Assembly (NCBI GenBank): GCA_963853835.1
Contig: OY970820.1
Coordinates: forward strand, 26,477,873-26,541,872
Source of the DNA: Calendula officinalis
Lineage: Eukaryota > Streptophyta > Magnoliopsida > Asterales > Asteraceae
Length of the DNA stretch: 64,000 nt
Direction of reading: 5' to 3'
The notes under the pieces were generated by a model. The model searched no databases. It worked only from the letters and a program-made list of their open reading frames with translations, and was not told where the DNA came from. The position numbers and the translations under genes were made by a program. Positions 33,275 through 44,773 of this stretch are shown here, piece by piece; position 1 is the first letter of the stretch, and each line of letters starts with the position of its first letter.

Positions 33275-34940
33275 GACTCGTGGTCAATGGTTGGGGATGA
33301 GTTGAGCAGTAGTTCATTTTTAAAGTTTAAAGACAAATTGAAGAGATTAAAAGATAATTATAAAGTGTGATGGAAGAACAAAAAAGGGAAGCACATTGAG
33401 CAACGAAAAACGTTAGTGGAGCAGGTCAATAGTATCGAGAAGAAGATGGAAACAAATGTTGCTTCATATGATGATTTGGCGTCGAGACAAACAACGAAAC
33501 AACAGCTATATAAGCTCAATTTAAAGGAGTGGCATGATTTATCGCAAAAAGAAAAAATCAAGTGGTGTATTGAAGGGGATGAGAATTCTAAATTCTTTCA
33601 CACGATTATTAATAGTAAACATAGACATTCGTTGATTCGTGGGATAAAGTATGAAGGGGAATGGTATACGTCCCCCGTGGTGGTCAAAGACATGCTTTTT
33701 AAATTTTTCGAGAAAAAGTTTAAAAAACTTCCGGTTATATACATTACGAGGAGGAGTGAAATGTATAAAAGCTTGTTAGAAGCTAATTTGCAGTTGTTGA
33801 TAGGCCCTATTACTATGCATGAGCTGAAAAGTGCGGTATGGAGTTGTGGTAATGACAAGGCTCCTGGGCCGGACGGGTTTACATTCGCCATTATCAAGAA
33901 ATTTTGGGATATCATTAAAGATGATATCTTTAATTTTGTTGCTGAGTTCTTTGAAACAGGGTTCATCCCATCTGGGTGCAATTCCTCTTTTATCACGTTA
34001 ATTCCCAAAGTTATTAATCCTTTAACAATTAATGATTATCTACCTATTAGCCTAATCGGTGTGCAATATAAAATTATTGCCAAAGTTTTGGCCATACGTT
34101 TATCGTTGGTTGTGGATTCGATCGTGAGTAATTAGCAATCGGCGTTTATTAAGGGTCGTCAAATTTTAGACGTTCCAATGTTAGTCAATGAAATTATAGC
34201 CTGGTATAAAAAAAGAAAGAAGAGTGCTATGATTTTAAAGATTGATTTTAAAAAAGCATATGACTCATTAAGTTGGGATTTTTTGGACCGGATGATGGAA
34301 TTCATGAAGTTTCTGGATATGTGGCGGAAGTGGATTAGATCGGTTATTCATTCTTCTAAAGCATCGGTAATTCTAAATGGTAATGCTTCTAAAGAGTTTA
34401 AGCTTGAAAGAGGTCTAAGACAAGGTGATCATCTTTCGCCTTTAATTTTATTATCGCTATGGAAGGGTTACATGTGGCTATGGAGGAGGCGATTTCTCAT
34501 AAACTGTTTAGTGGAATTTGGCTAAAAGAGGAGTCATGGACTTTATCGCATATATTATATGCGGATGATGTCATCTTTATGGGTGAATGGTCATTTGGTA
34601 ATTTGCAAAAGCTTCTTATTATTTTGCACGTCTTTTATATGGCATCGGGTTTGAAAATAAACTTCCATAAATCCAACTTGTATGGTGTAGGGGTTCCGGA
34701 AGGGGAGGTTAGTTTGATGGCGGATAGAATTGGTGTTCGTAAAGGTAAGATTCCGTTTACTTACCTAGGTCTTCCGGTGGGAGCGTGTATGTCTAGAAAA
34801 GATAATTGGATAGGGTTGGTGGATCGGTTCAAAAACAAATTATCAAATTGGAAAGTTAATACATTGTCTATAGGCGATAGATCAATGCTTGTTAAAACGG
34901 TGTTGGGAGGTACGTGCATTTATTATATGCCAATGTTTTG

Positions 34941-36511
34941 TGTAACGGCGCGAACTATGGTTCGCGATCGTGAACTTCATACAGGGATATGGAGTGTTTC
35001 ACACATGGAGTTCCCGACCTGCTCCCGATCGCGAACTGTTAGCGACACGCAGAGTTCACGATGCGAACTCAAGTTCGCGATCGTGAACTGGGCACCTCTG
35101 TATAAAAACGGGTTTAGGCTAGGGTTTAGGCATCAACGACCCTACTTGTAGCTCAGCCGTTTTTGGTGAAGAGAAGAGGCGATTTTGGAGGTCTAGAGCT
35201 CAAATCTTCATCATCTTTAAAGATTTAAACATCAAAGGTAAAGATTATTGATTCTTATCATCTTCTACCTTAGTTTCAAGCTTTTGATGAGCATCAATGG
35301 TGGTTTTGGGAACCAACATACCATCTTTGGGGAAGATGGTCTATCATGAGTGTAAAACACTCGTGGTAAGCTTGTAATCAGTGTGTACAAACTAGATTTG
35401 GGTTTATGGATAAGAATCTTGAACTAGGATTTGAGATTTCCACCAAGTGGTATGAACTTGGTGGTTGGGAGTGTTAAATTAGATAGATTAGTGATTAGTT
35501 ATGAATAATAACTAGTTATTGTGTTGTTGATGGTATTAGGTCAAGAAGACCTTGAGATTTGAAGTACTTCTTTGATTAAGAAGTAAAGATTTGTGTTGAT
35601 TAACACAAGTGTTGGATATCATTGCTAAGGTGAGTACATGTGATCTTTTCTGAGTACATAGTAAAAGAGTTCTCATAGTTTAATTGATTAAACAAGTTTT
35701 TAGTAGTCTTTATTAAATAAATGTTTTAATAAAGAAATAAAGATTTAGTAGTTAGTAGATGATTTGAATTGTTATTGACTTGCTTGGTTACCACTAGTAT
35801 GTTGAATCTTATGATTTGGAGCATTGTCTCAAATTGTTGAATTGTTATGTGGTAGCTAAACAATTGGATCCTAGATAACCCACACAAGTTGGAGGAGTTA
35901 GTAACACCTACTTGGGGCGGTACCACCCTGCGCAAGGGTAGTGTGTCGAGAAATAGATAACCCGGAAAGCGGGGGAGTTTGAGATAACCCAGAAATCGGG
36001 GGAGCAAATAGATAACCCGGAAATCGCGGGAGCAAATAGATAACCCGGAAACGAGTGAGTTACCTATATAACCCATATCGGGGGAGTTTGTTTCGGGGAG
36101 GCCCGTTACTTATGTGATTGGCTTATGGCGAGCCTTAGAGTATGTTTGACTATGTGCAATTTGATAATTATCTAATTATTATTTTATTGCAAATAATTTC
36201 TAATCGGGTCTAAAACTCATGTTTCTCACGAGACAATTTTGTCTCACGTACTACTTTTATTTTGGCTATGTACTCAGGTTCGGGAGCTAAGGATTAGGCG
36301 GCCCGTAGTTAGCATTTGGAAGTGATTAGCTCGGTGTACTTACTTAATTCCCTAGACTTTAGTTTTTGATATATTTGTAACACCGGTTTTGGTACTTTCT
36401 AATTATTCCAAATGTTTTATTTAAACCATATTTTGAGACACTTGGTTTGTAAAGACTTAAGTCTTATTATTTTAAAAGTTTTAAATTTGGATGAAAAATT
36501 GGTGTGTTACA
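34941..36511 (+). repeat. Gypsy 5' LTR with deletion
   Basis: 1571 bp. It jumps from TGTAACG directly to GCGCGAACTATGG, whereas the 3' LTR has about 175 more bases at this place (41371-41545). A palindromic TTCGCGATCGTGAAC block (34950-35090) lies just upstream of the TATA-like TATAAAAAC near 35100. A tandem block of about 26-bp units (ATAACCCGGAAATCGGGGGA) lies at 35940-36090. Confidence 0.9.
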
Positions 36512-36514
36512 ACT

Positions 36515-36526
36515 TGGTATCAGAGC
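36515..36526 (+). other. Gypsy primer binding site
   Basis: TGGTATCAGAGC, the standard initiator-Met tRNA match, starts three bases after the 5' LTR. Confidence 0.9.
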
Positions 36527-36734
36527 TTTAGTCTAAGTGAATTAGGTTGGTTTACCCACCCTAGACTTAGACTTTGCTTTTTAAACATTATGTTTTATAG
36601 GAAGTTAGGTTGACCTTTAAGAGTTAGGATTGACCATAAAGGGATTGTTTTGAATCGAACTTTTCTTATGTTTTATTTTGATTATTTAGTCAACTTATTG
36701 GATTCTAATTGGGTTGACATCTTATTATAGTAAG

Positions 36735-39700
36735 ATGGCTAGAACGAGAAGTGGTCTTTGTTGGATGGGGAACAAGCTTCGAATGTGAATCAAGATGGGA
36801 ATGGATTGGCCAATTTGGGTACCGGGAATAACCATACTCCGGTAACAATGGAGGCAATTCAATCCATGCTCACTAACATGAGAAATGTGATGCAACAAGA
36901 TGTTAACCGGATCATTAATGATCGGTTGAACCTTGGTGAGGATGAAAGGGAGGAAGAGGAACGTCGTGATGACGAGGAGAGGGAGGAAAGTGAAGATTTC
37001 CCACCTCCCACAAAGACTAAGTCAACGAACACTTGTGTCCCGACCGAGAAGTCCTCTAATGAGGAAAATGGTGAAGAAAGAAAGATTGAACGAGAAGGAT
37101 GTTCTTACAAAACATTCCTTGCATGCCGACCCGACACCTATCTCGGGAGTACGGAACCGAAGGTGACCGTTCGTTGGATTCGAGAGACGGAACATGTGCT
37201 TGAAAGTAGCAAGTGCAAAGAAGAAGACATGGTGACTTATGCCTCACGTTTGTTGAAAGATGATGCTCTTACATGGTGGGACACCGTGTATGAGACTTTG
37301 GGAAAGAAAGCCGTTTACAAGATGTCGTGGGATGAGTTCACTAGGAGACTCAAAGATAAATTTTGTCCCGAAAGGGAGTTAGAAGAGTTGTTGGAAGAAT
37401 TCTTGCACTTCAAGAAAGGAAATTTGACCTTGGATGAGTATACCAAGAAGTTCATGGGATACCTCCCGTTTGTGTCAAGTACCTACCCTACCGAACGAAG
37501 TCGTGTGGTTCGGTTTGCTAATGGGTTGTCATGGGAGTATGAACTTGAGGTGAAGAGGGCGACCACTATTGATGAAGCGATCAATGTCGCCCGAAGTGTT
37601 GAGAAAGTTATTAAGAGAAGAGTGCAAGAGAGATCGGTTGGTAATGAGAAGAGAAAGTTTGAAAGTTTTTTGGGACCATCAAAGAAAAGCAAGTTTGCCC
37701 CGAGCGGGTCAAAGCAAGGTAGTGTTGGTGGTTGTAGAAAGTGTGGTAGGGACCACAAGGGTGAATGCAAGGCGGATTCAAATGGTTGCTATAAGTGTGG
37801 GCGTTTTGGCCACAAGGCTAAGTATTGCAAGGTGAGGAGCCTTGATGAGGTGGAGTGTTTCTCATGTCATGAGAAAGGGCATTATAGTAATGTTCGCCCA
37901 AAGAAGGGAACCGAGACATTGGAGTCAACCGCTCACAAGAAACCGGAGCCGTTGAAAGTCAAGGGGCGTGCCTTCCAACACACGCGTGAAGAAACAAAGG
38001 AGACTCATGATGTCGTCTCAGGTACCTTATTCATAAACTCCATACCCACCTATGTATTGATTGATTCGGGTTCTACTTATTCTTTCGTGTCTCATGAATT
38101 TGGTGCTAAGTTTAAGGTTCCACTAGAGTTACTTGATGATTTGTATGAAATAGAAGTAGCCGATGGGAAAACCTCTATGGTTCAACACATCTATAGAGAT
38201 TGTGAATTAGAGATCGATAATAAGAAGTTCAAAGTAGATTTGATGCCTATGGGGATTAAGGCTTTTGATGTTATTATTCGGATAGATTGGTTGGGAATCC
38301 ACCAAGCCAAGATTTTGTGTGGGAAGAAGTTAGTATCGATTAAGTCTCCCGAAAATGAGAAGGTGTACATCTATGGGGAAAAGAGGCATCATATGCCAAA
38401 CTTGTTAACCTCCATTAAAGCAAGAAAGTGTTTATCGAAAGGATGTGCATCATTTATAGCTTATGTCTTAGATGGAAGAAAAGAGAAGAAGACGCTTGAG
38501 AATGTGAAGATTATTCGGGATTTTCCCGAAGTTTTTCCCGATGACTTACCCGGTCTACCACCGGAGAGACAAGTTGAGTTTCGTATTGATTTAGTTCCGG
38601 GGGCGACGCCGATTGCCCGAGCCCCGTATCATCTAGCTCCCACCGAAATGAGAGAGCTGATGGCTCAACTCCAAGATTTGCTTGATAAAGGTTTTATTCG
38701 TCCTAGTTCGTCACCGTGGGGTGCACCGGTTTTATTCGTGAAAAAGAAAGATGGTTCGATGAGGATGTGTATTGATTACCGAGAGCTTAACAAGATGACG
38801 ATTAAGAACCGATATCCTTTGCCAAGGATAGATGATTTGTTTGATCAACTTCAAGGAGCCGATTATTTCTCCAAGATCGATTTGAGATCGGGTTACCATC
38901 AAGTCCGGGTCAAAGAAGGCGATACCGAGAAGACGGCATTTAGAACTCATTATGGGCATTATGAATTTTTAGTGATGCCATTCGGTTTGACAAATGCCCC
39001 GGCTATTTTCATGGATCTCATGAATAGGGTTTATAAACCATTCCTCGATAAATTCCTCATCGTGTTCATCGATGATATTCTTATCTTTTTCAAAACCAAA
39101 GAAGAACATGAAGAACATTTGAAGCAAACTTTGGAAGTCTTGAAACGAGAATAATTGTATGCTAAATTCTCAAAATGTGAATTTTGGTTGCGGGAAGTTC
39201 AATTTCTTGGTCATATTGTATCTCGAAGCGGGATAAAAGTTGACCCGTCTAAGATTGAAGTGGTGAAGAATTGGGAAGCACCGAAGACTCCAACCGAAGT
39301 TAGAAGTTTTCTTGGGTTAGCCGGTTATTACCGAAGATTTATTGAAGATTTTTCCCGAGTGGCGGTCCCACTAACTAGACTAACGATAAAAGATGTGAAG
39401 TTTGATTGGTGGAAAAAGCAAGAGGATGTTTTTGCCTTGTTAAAGGAGAAGTTGTGCAATGCACCAATCCTCACTTTACCCGATGGTATGGAAGATTTCG
39501 TGGTGTATAGTGACGCCTCGAACAAAGGTCTCGGTTGTGTTTTGATGCAAAGGGGTAAAGTGATAGCTTATGCTTCAAGACAACTAAAAATGCGGAAGAG
39601 AGGTATACTACTCATGATTTAGAGTTGGCGGCGATTATTTTTGCCTTGAAGATCTGGAGACATTACTTGTATGGAACAAGGTGTATATTGTACACGGATC

Positions 39701-41351
39701 ACAAAAGTCTCAAGTATGTGTTTACACAAAAAGATTTGAATATGAGACAAAGAAGGTGGATCGAGTTGATTAGTGACTATGATTGTGAAATTGTCTACCA
39801 TGAAGGGAAGGCTAATGTGGTAGCCGACGCCTTGAGTAGAAAAGTTTTTGAGAAGCCGGTTAAGGCTAAGTTGATGCGGATTGATGTAGTATCTAGCTTT
39901 ATAGAAAGTATAAAAACCGCACAAAAGGAGGTGGTGGGAAAAAACGAGTATAGACAAGAAAGGTTGGGGAAGAACCAAGTATTTGGAGAAAATGTTCAAG
40001 GGTTGAAAACCGTAAATGGTCGGATTTGGGTTCCGAAATTCGGTGGAAACCAAAAAGTATTGTTGAATGATGCTCACAAGTCCAAGTATTCAATTCATCC
40101 CGGAAGTACAAAGACTTATCAAGACTTGAAGAGAATGTATTGGTGGCCGGGGATGAAGTCGAGAGTAGCAAAGTACATTTCAATATGTGTCACGTGTGCA
40201 CAAGTGAAAGCCGAGCACCAAGTGCCTTATGGTGTTGCACAATCGTTGCAAGTGTCGGCCGGGAAATGGGATGACATCACAATGGATTTCATTGTTGGTC
40301 TCCCACAGACTAGTAGAAATCATGACGTCATTTGGGTGATTCTTGATAAGTTATGAAAAGTGCGTTATTTCTAGCTATTCGGGAAACTATGCCACTCGAG
40401 AAGTTGGCAAAGTTGTATGTTGATGAAGTTGTTCGATTGCATGGGGGTACCGATGTCGATTGTGTCCGATCGAGATGCAAGGCTTACCTCGAGATTTTGG
40501 AGATCACTCCAAGAGGAGTTGGGAACCAAGTTGAGATTGAGCACGGCTTACCACCCGCAAACCAATGGTCAAAGCGAAAGAACGATCCAAACGGTCGAAG
40601 ATATGTTGAGATCGTGTGTATTGGATTTTGGTGGTAAATGGGATGAACATTTACCGCTAGTTGAATTTTCATATAACAATAGTTATCATTCTACGATTAA
40701 GATGCCACCGTTTGAGGCATTATATGGGGGAAAGTGTAGGACGCCTTCTTGTTGGTTAGAGGCGGGTGAGACGAAACTCACGGGTCCCGAGATTGTGAAA
40801 ATAACAAACGAGAAAATCGGAATAATCCAAAGGAATATGAAAGTCGCACAAGATCGCCAAAAGAGTTATTCGGGTTTGAAAAAGAGACCCTATGATTTGG
40901 ATGTTGGTGATATGGTGATGTTGAAAGTGTCACCTTGGAAAGGTGTGATGAGATTTGGTAAGAAGGGCAAATTGAGCCCAAGGTATGTTGGCCCGTTTAA
41001 GATTTTGAAATGGTCGGTTTACAAGCATGTAAGTTAGAACTTCCACCCAAGTTGCAAGGTGTCCATGACACCTTCCATGTTAGTAATTTGAAGAAGTTCT
41101 TAGGTGAAGTGGAGAACAGTATCCCACTTCAAGATTTGCGGGTCGATGCACCCAACCGATTGATTGAAGAGCCCGAGACCATATTGGAGGCCCAAACAAA
41201 GAAATTGCGGAACAAAGAGATTGAGTTGGTGTTGGTCAAGTGGAAGCATTCCCTTGGGCCAAATTTGACTTGGGAAGTCAAAGATGAGATTAAGAAACGC
41301 TACCCAAACTTTATAGATTATGATGCGATTCCGAGGACGGAATCCTCTTAA
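36735..41351 (+). pseudogene. Gypsy gag-pol polyprotein
   Basis: The probable start MARTRSG is at 36735, followed by a one-base slip near 36757. Gag has TWWDTVYE and three zinc knuckles: CRKCGRDHKGEC, CYKCGRFGHKAKYC, and a third in which the last Cys is Arg (CFSCHEKGHYSNVR). Protease is LIDSGSTYSF. RT has CIDYRELN, SKIDLRSGYHQ, MPFGLTNAPA and the catalytic VFIDDIL. RNase H has YSDASNKGLG and YTDHKSL. Integrase has DITMDFIVGLP, IVSDRDARLTS and PQTNGQSERTIQ (DDE). The C-terminus (LRNKEIELVLVKWKH, TWEVKDEI) looks like a chromodomain, suggesting a Tekay-type chromovirus. Lesions are a stop at 39152 and frame changes near 39590, 40355, 40445 and 41005. It is non-autonomous now. Confidence 0.92.
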
Positions 41352-41363
41352 GGGGTAGGTAGT
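41350..41363 (+). other. Gypsy polypurine tract
   Basis: AAGGGGTAGGTAGT sits directly before the 3' LTR. Confidence 0.7.
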
Positions 41364-44300
41364 TGTAACGACCGAGATTTTGTAAATAAATAAATTGAAC
41401 AAAAATATGATAATTAGGGATTATTCATTTCAGAACCGTGGGAATTGGTTTCGTATCATTTGGACACCGTTTGATATAGTTAGTGTTGAAACCGGGCTGA
41501 ATCGGACGACAAAAAGTGCAGCCTAGTTGACTGGGGAAGTTCACGACGCGAACTATGGTTCGCGATCGTGAACTTCATACAGGGACATGGAGTGTTTTAG
41601 ACATGGAGTTCCCGACCTGCTCCCGATCGCGAACTGTTAGCGACACGCAGAGTTCACGACGCGAACTCAAGTTCGCGATCGTGAACTGGGCACCTCTCTA
41701 TAAAATCGGGTTTAGGCTAGGGTTTAGGCATCAACGACCCTACTTGTAGCTCAGCCGTTTTTGGTGAAGAGAAGAGGCGATTTTGGAGGTCTAGAGCTCA
41801 AATCTTCATCATCTTTGAAGATTTAAACATCAAAGGTAAAGATTATTGATTCTTATCATCTTCTACCTTAGCTTCAAGCTTTTCATGGGCATCAATGGTG
41901 GTTTTGGGTACCAACCATACCATATTTGGGAAGATGGTCTATCATGAGTGTAAAACACTCATGGTAAGCTTGTAATCAATGTGTACAAGCTAGATTTGGG
42001 TTTATGGATAAGAATCTTGAACTAGGGTTTGAGATTTCTACCAAGTGGTATGAACTTGGTGGTTGGGAGTGTTAAATTAGATAGATTAGTGATTAGTTAT
42101 GAATAATAACTAGTTATTGTGTTGTTGATGATATTAGGTCAAGAAGACCTTGAGATTTGAAGTACTTCTTTGATTAAGAAGTAAGGCTTTGTGTTGATTA
42201 ACACAAGTGTTGGATAGCATTGCTAAGGTGAGTATGTAACGACCCAAAATTTATAAATAAATAAATTTACAAAATTATGATAAATAAGGATAAATCGTTT
42301 AAAGAACGTAGTAATTGGTTTCGTGTCATTTGGACACCGTACGAGAAAGTTATGGGCGAAACCGGGTCGAGACAACAACCGAAAAATACAGCCCTGCGGC
42401 ATCAGGGAGTTCACGCCGCGAACACTAGTTCCCGATCGGGAACTGCCTACAGAAGTTTTGGCTTTTGTGCGTGAAGTAGTTCACGACCAGTTAGCGATCG
42501 CGAAGTTTGCGAGTGGGGAAAGTTAGCGACGCGAAGTAAAGTTCACGCCGTGAACTTTGATCGAGCAGCATTAAAATCGGGTTTTGGCTCATATGATGCC
42601 ATATCAAAACCCTAGTTTCTCCTTTGGCGATTTTCGAGCTTGAGGACTGATTGAGGTCGAATCCTTCACAAATCTTTGGTAGATTTCACTCCTAGTTGAA
42701 GATTAAAGGTATATCTTCACTCTTCGATCTTTGTAGCATAAGATCTATGTATTTTGATGTATGGATTTGAAACCCTAGTGCTTGGGGTTATGGGTTATGG
42801 TGAATTAAGTGATGTATACACTTAATAGATGGTATATTATCAAAGGAAATAAGTGTATGATTATGATTTGTAACAATCTTAAGGGTTGGTTTAACCTAAG
42901 GTTTGGTAAATCACCATAATTGGGGGAAATGTGTTAGTAAGTGTTATCTAGAGATAGATGGACACATTGGTAGTAGTATGTGATGTTGATAATCTTGTGA
43001 TTATTGTATTAGGCATTTGGTGAGGTCTTGGAAGGTTGACCGAATTGTGAAGCAAGGAAACTGACGTAAGGAATACGGTTGGAGCATTTTATTGCTAAGG
43101 TTAGTACGTGTGGACTTTACTGAGTACATAGCTATATGAAGTATTTTGATTACTTATGAACGGTCTATTTATTGTTTGTCTAGACTTATTATGTGTTGAG
43201 TTAGTATATATTATTGATAATATTTAACTAACTTGTTTGATGACTGATGTGATAGCCGAAGGCTTTGTCTGGCATAACTGATAGAGTTATGATTAGAGAT
43301 AGATGGTGGTGACGCGGGGGTGATCTCGGTCACTGAGACGAGTGTACATATGTTTGTACACTAAGCACACGGGTACTTCTAGTTCGCATATGTTTGCGTA
43401 CTAGGTGATCTAGGAATCTAATGCATATATGTTTATGTATTAGGTTCGCTTGTGTTCTAATACATATATGTATATGTATTAGATATGACTGTGTTCTAGT
43501 ACATATATGTTTATGCTAGGAAAGCAGGACCGATAGAGTCACCATAGAGTGACTAGGATGTGTTGGTAAATATAAATATGTATTTATATACGATGTGATA
43601 CTTGATATTATTGGGGTCTAAACCCATGTAGCTCACGAGACATTTTTGTGTCTCACGTACTCCTTGTTTGTTTGCTATGTACTCAGGTTCTGGATCGAGG
43701 ATTTAGGTGCGCATGGATTGGGTTATGCGGGGCCTAGAGTAGAAGATCATTAGAGCGGATTTATGCTTAACTTTGGTTTTGATATATTTTGTAACACCAA
43801 ACCTCATACTCTGATTTTCATAACAAAGGTTTTTTGTAAATCCGTGTTTTGGAACTGGTCTTCTATTTATGAAAATGATTTATTTTGGACAAATGTTTTG
43901 TATTAAAAATTGAGGTGTTACAGAGTACATGTGATCTTTTCTGAGTACATAGTAAAAGAGTTCTCATAGTTTAATTGATTAAACAAGTTTTTAGTAGTCT
44001 TTATTAAATAAATGTTTTAATAAAGAAATAAAGATTTAGTAGTTAGAGATGATTTGAATTGTTATTGACTTGCTTGGTTGCCACTAGTACGTGGAATCTT
44101 ATGATTTAGAGCATTGGCTCAAGTTGTTGAATTATTATGTGGTAGTTAAACAATTGGATCCTAGATAACCCACACAAGTTGGGGGAGTTAGTGACACCTA
44201 CTTGGGGCGGTACCACCCTGCGCAAGGGTAGTGTGTCGAGAAATAGGTAACCCGGAAAGCGGGGGAGTTTGAGATAACCCGGAAATCGGGGGAGCAAATA

Positions 44301-44773
44301 GATAACCCGAAAACGGGGGAGTTACCTAGATAACCCATATCGGGGGAGTTTGTTTCGGGGAGGCCCGTTACGTATGTGATTGGCTTATGGCGAGCCTTTG
44401 AGTATGTTTGACTATGTGCAATTTGATAATTATCTAATTATTATTTTATTGCAAATATTTTCTAATCGGGTCTAAGACCCATGTTTCTCACGAGACAATT
44501 TTGTCTCACGTACTACTTTTATTTTGGCTATGTACTCAGGTTCGGGAGCTAAGGATTAAGCGGCCCGTAGTTAGCATTTGGAAGTGATTAGCTCGGTGTA
44601 CCTACTTAATTCCCTAGACTTTAGTTTTTGATATATTTGTAACACCGGTTTTGGTACCTTCTAATTATTCCAAATGTTTTATTTAAACCATATTTTGGGA
44701 CACTTGGTTTGTAAAGACTTAAGTCTTATTATTTTAAAAGTTTTAAATTTGGATGAAAATTTGGCGTGTTACA
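41364..44773 (+). repeat. Gypsy 3' LTR, split by a solo LTR
   Basis: 41364-42234 plus 43928-44773, about 1717 bp once joined. The left part starts TGTAACGACCGAG and includes about 175 bp missing from the 5' LTR. The rest is very similar to the 5' LTR. The gataacccgg tandem block is shorter here (44245-44350) than in the 5' LTR. Confidence 0.92.
42235..43922 (+). mobile_element. Related Gypsy solo LTR inside the 3' LTR
   Basis: TGTAACGACCC...GGTGTTACA, 1688 bp, with a perfect GAGTA duplication (42230-42234, 43923-43927). It is related to, but clearly distinct from, its host LTR. It has its own palindrome block (GTTCACGCCGCGAAC, TTCCCGATCGGGAA, GTTCACGCCGTGAAC; 42408-42560). It also has a row of diverged CATATGTTT-type palindromes (43345-43520). 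Confidence 0.93.

Larger units (their letters stand above)
34941..44773 (+). mobile_element. Gypsy chromovirus-like retrotransposon
   Basis: A perfect 5-bp duplication TTTTG (34936-34940, 44774-44778) flanks TGTAAC...GTTACA LTRs. PBS, gag, protease, RT, RNase H, integrase, chromodomain-like C-terminus and PPT follow in Gypsy order. It is inserted in the LINE reverse transcriptase. The coding part is broken in several places. The 3' LTR contains a separate solo LTR (42235-43922), and the 5' LTR lacks about 175 bp next to its 5' tip. Confidence 0.95.
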
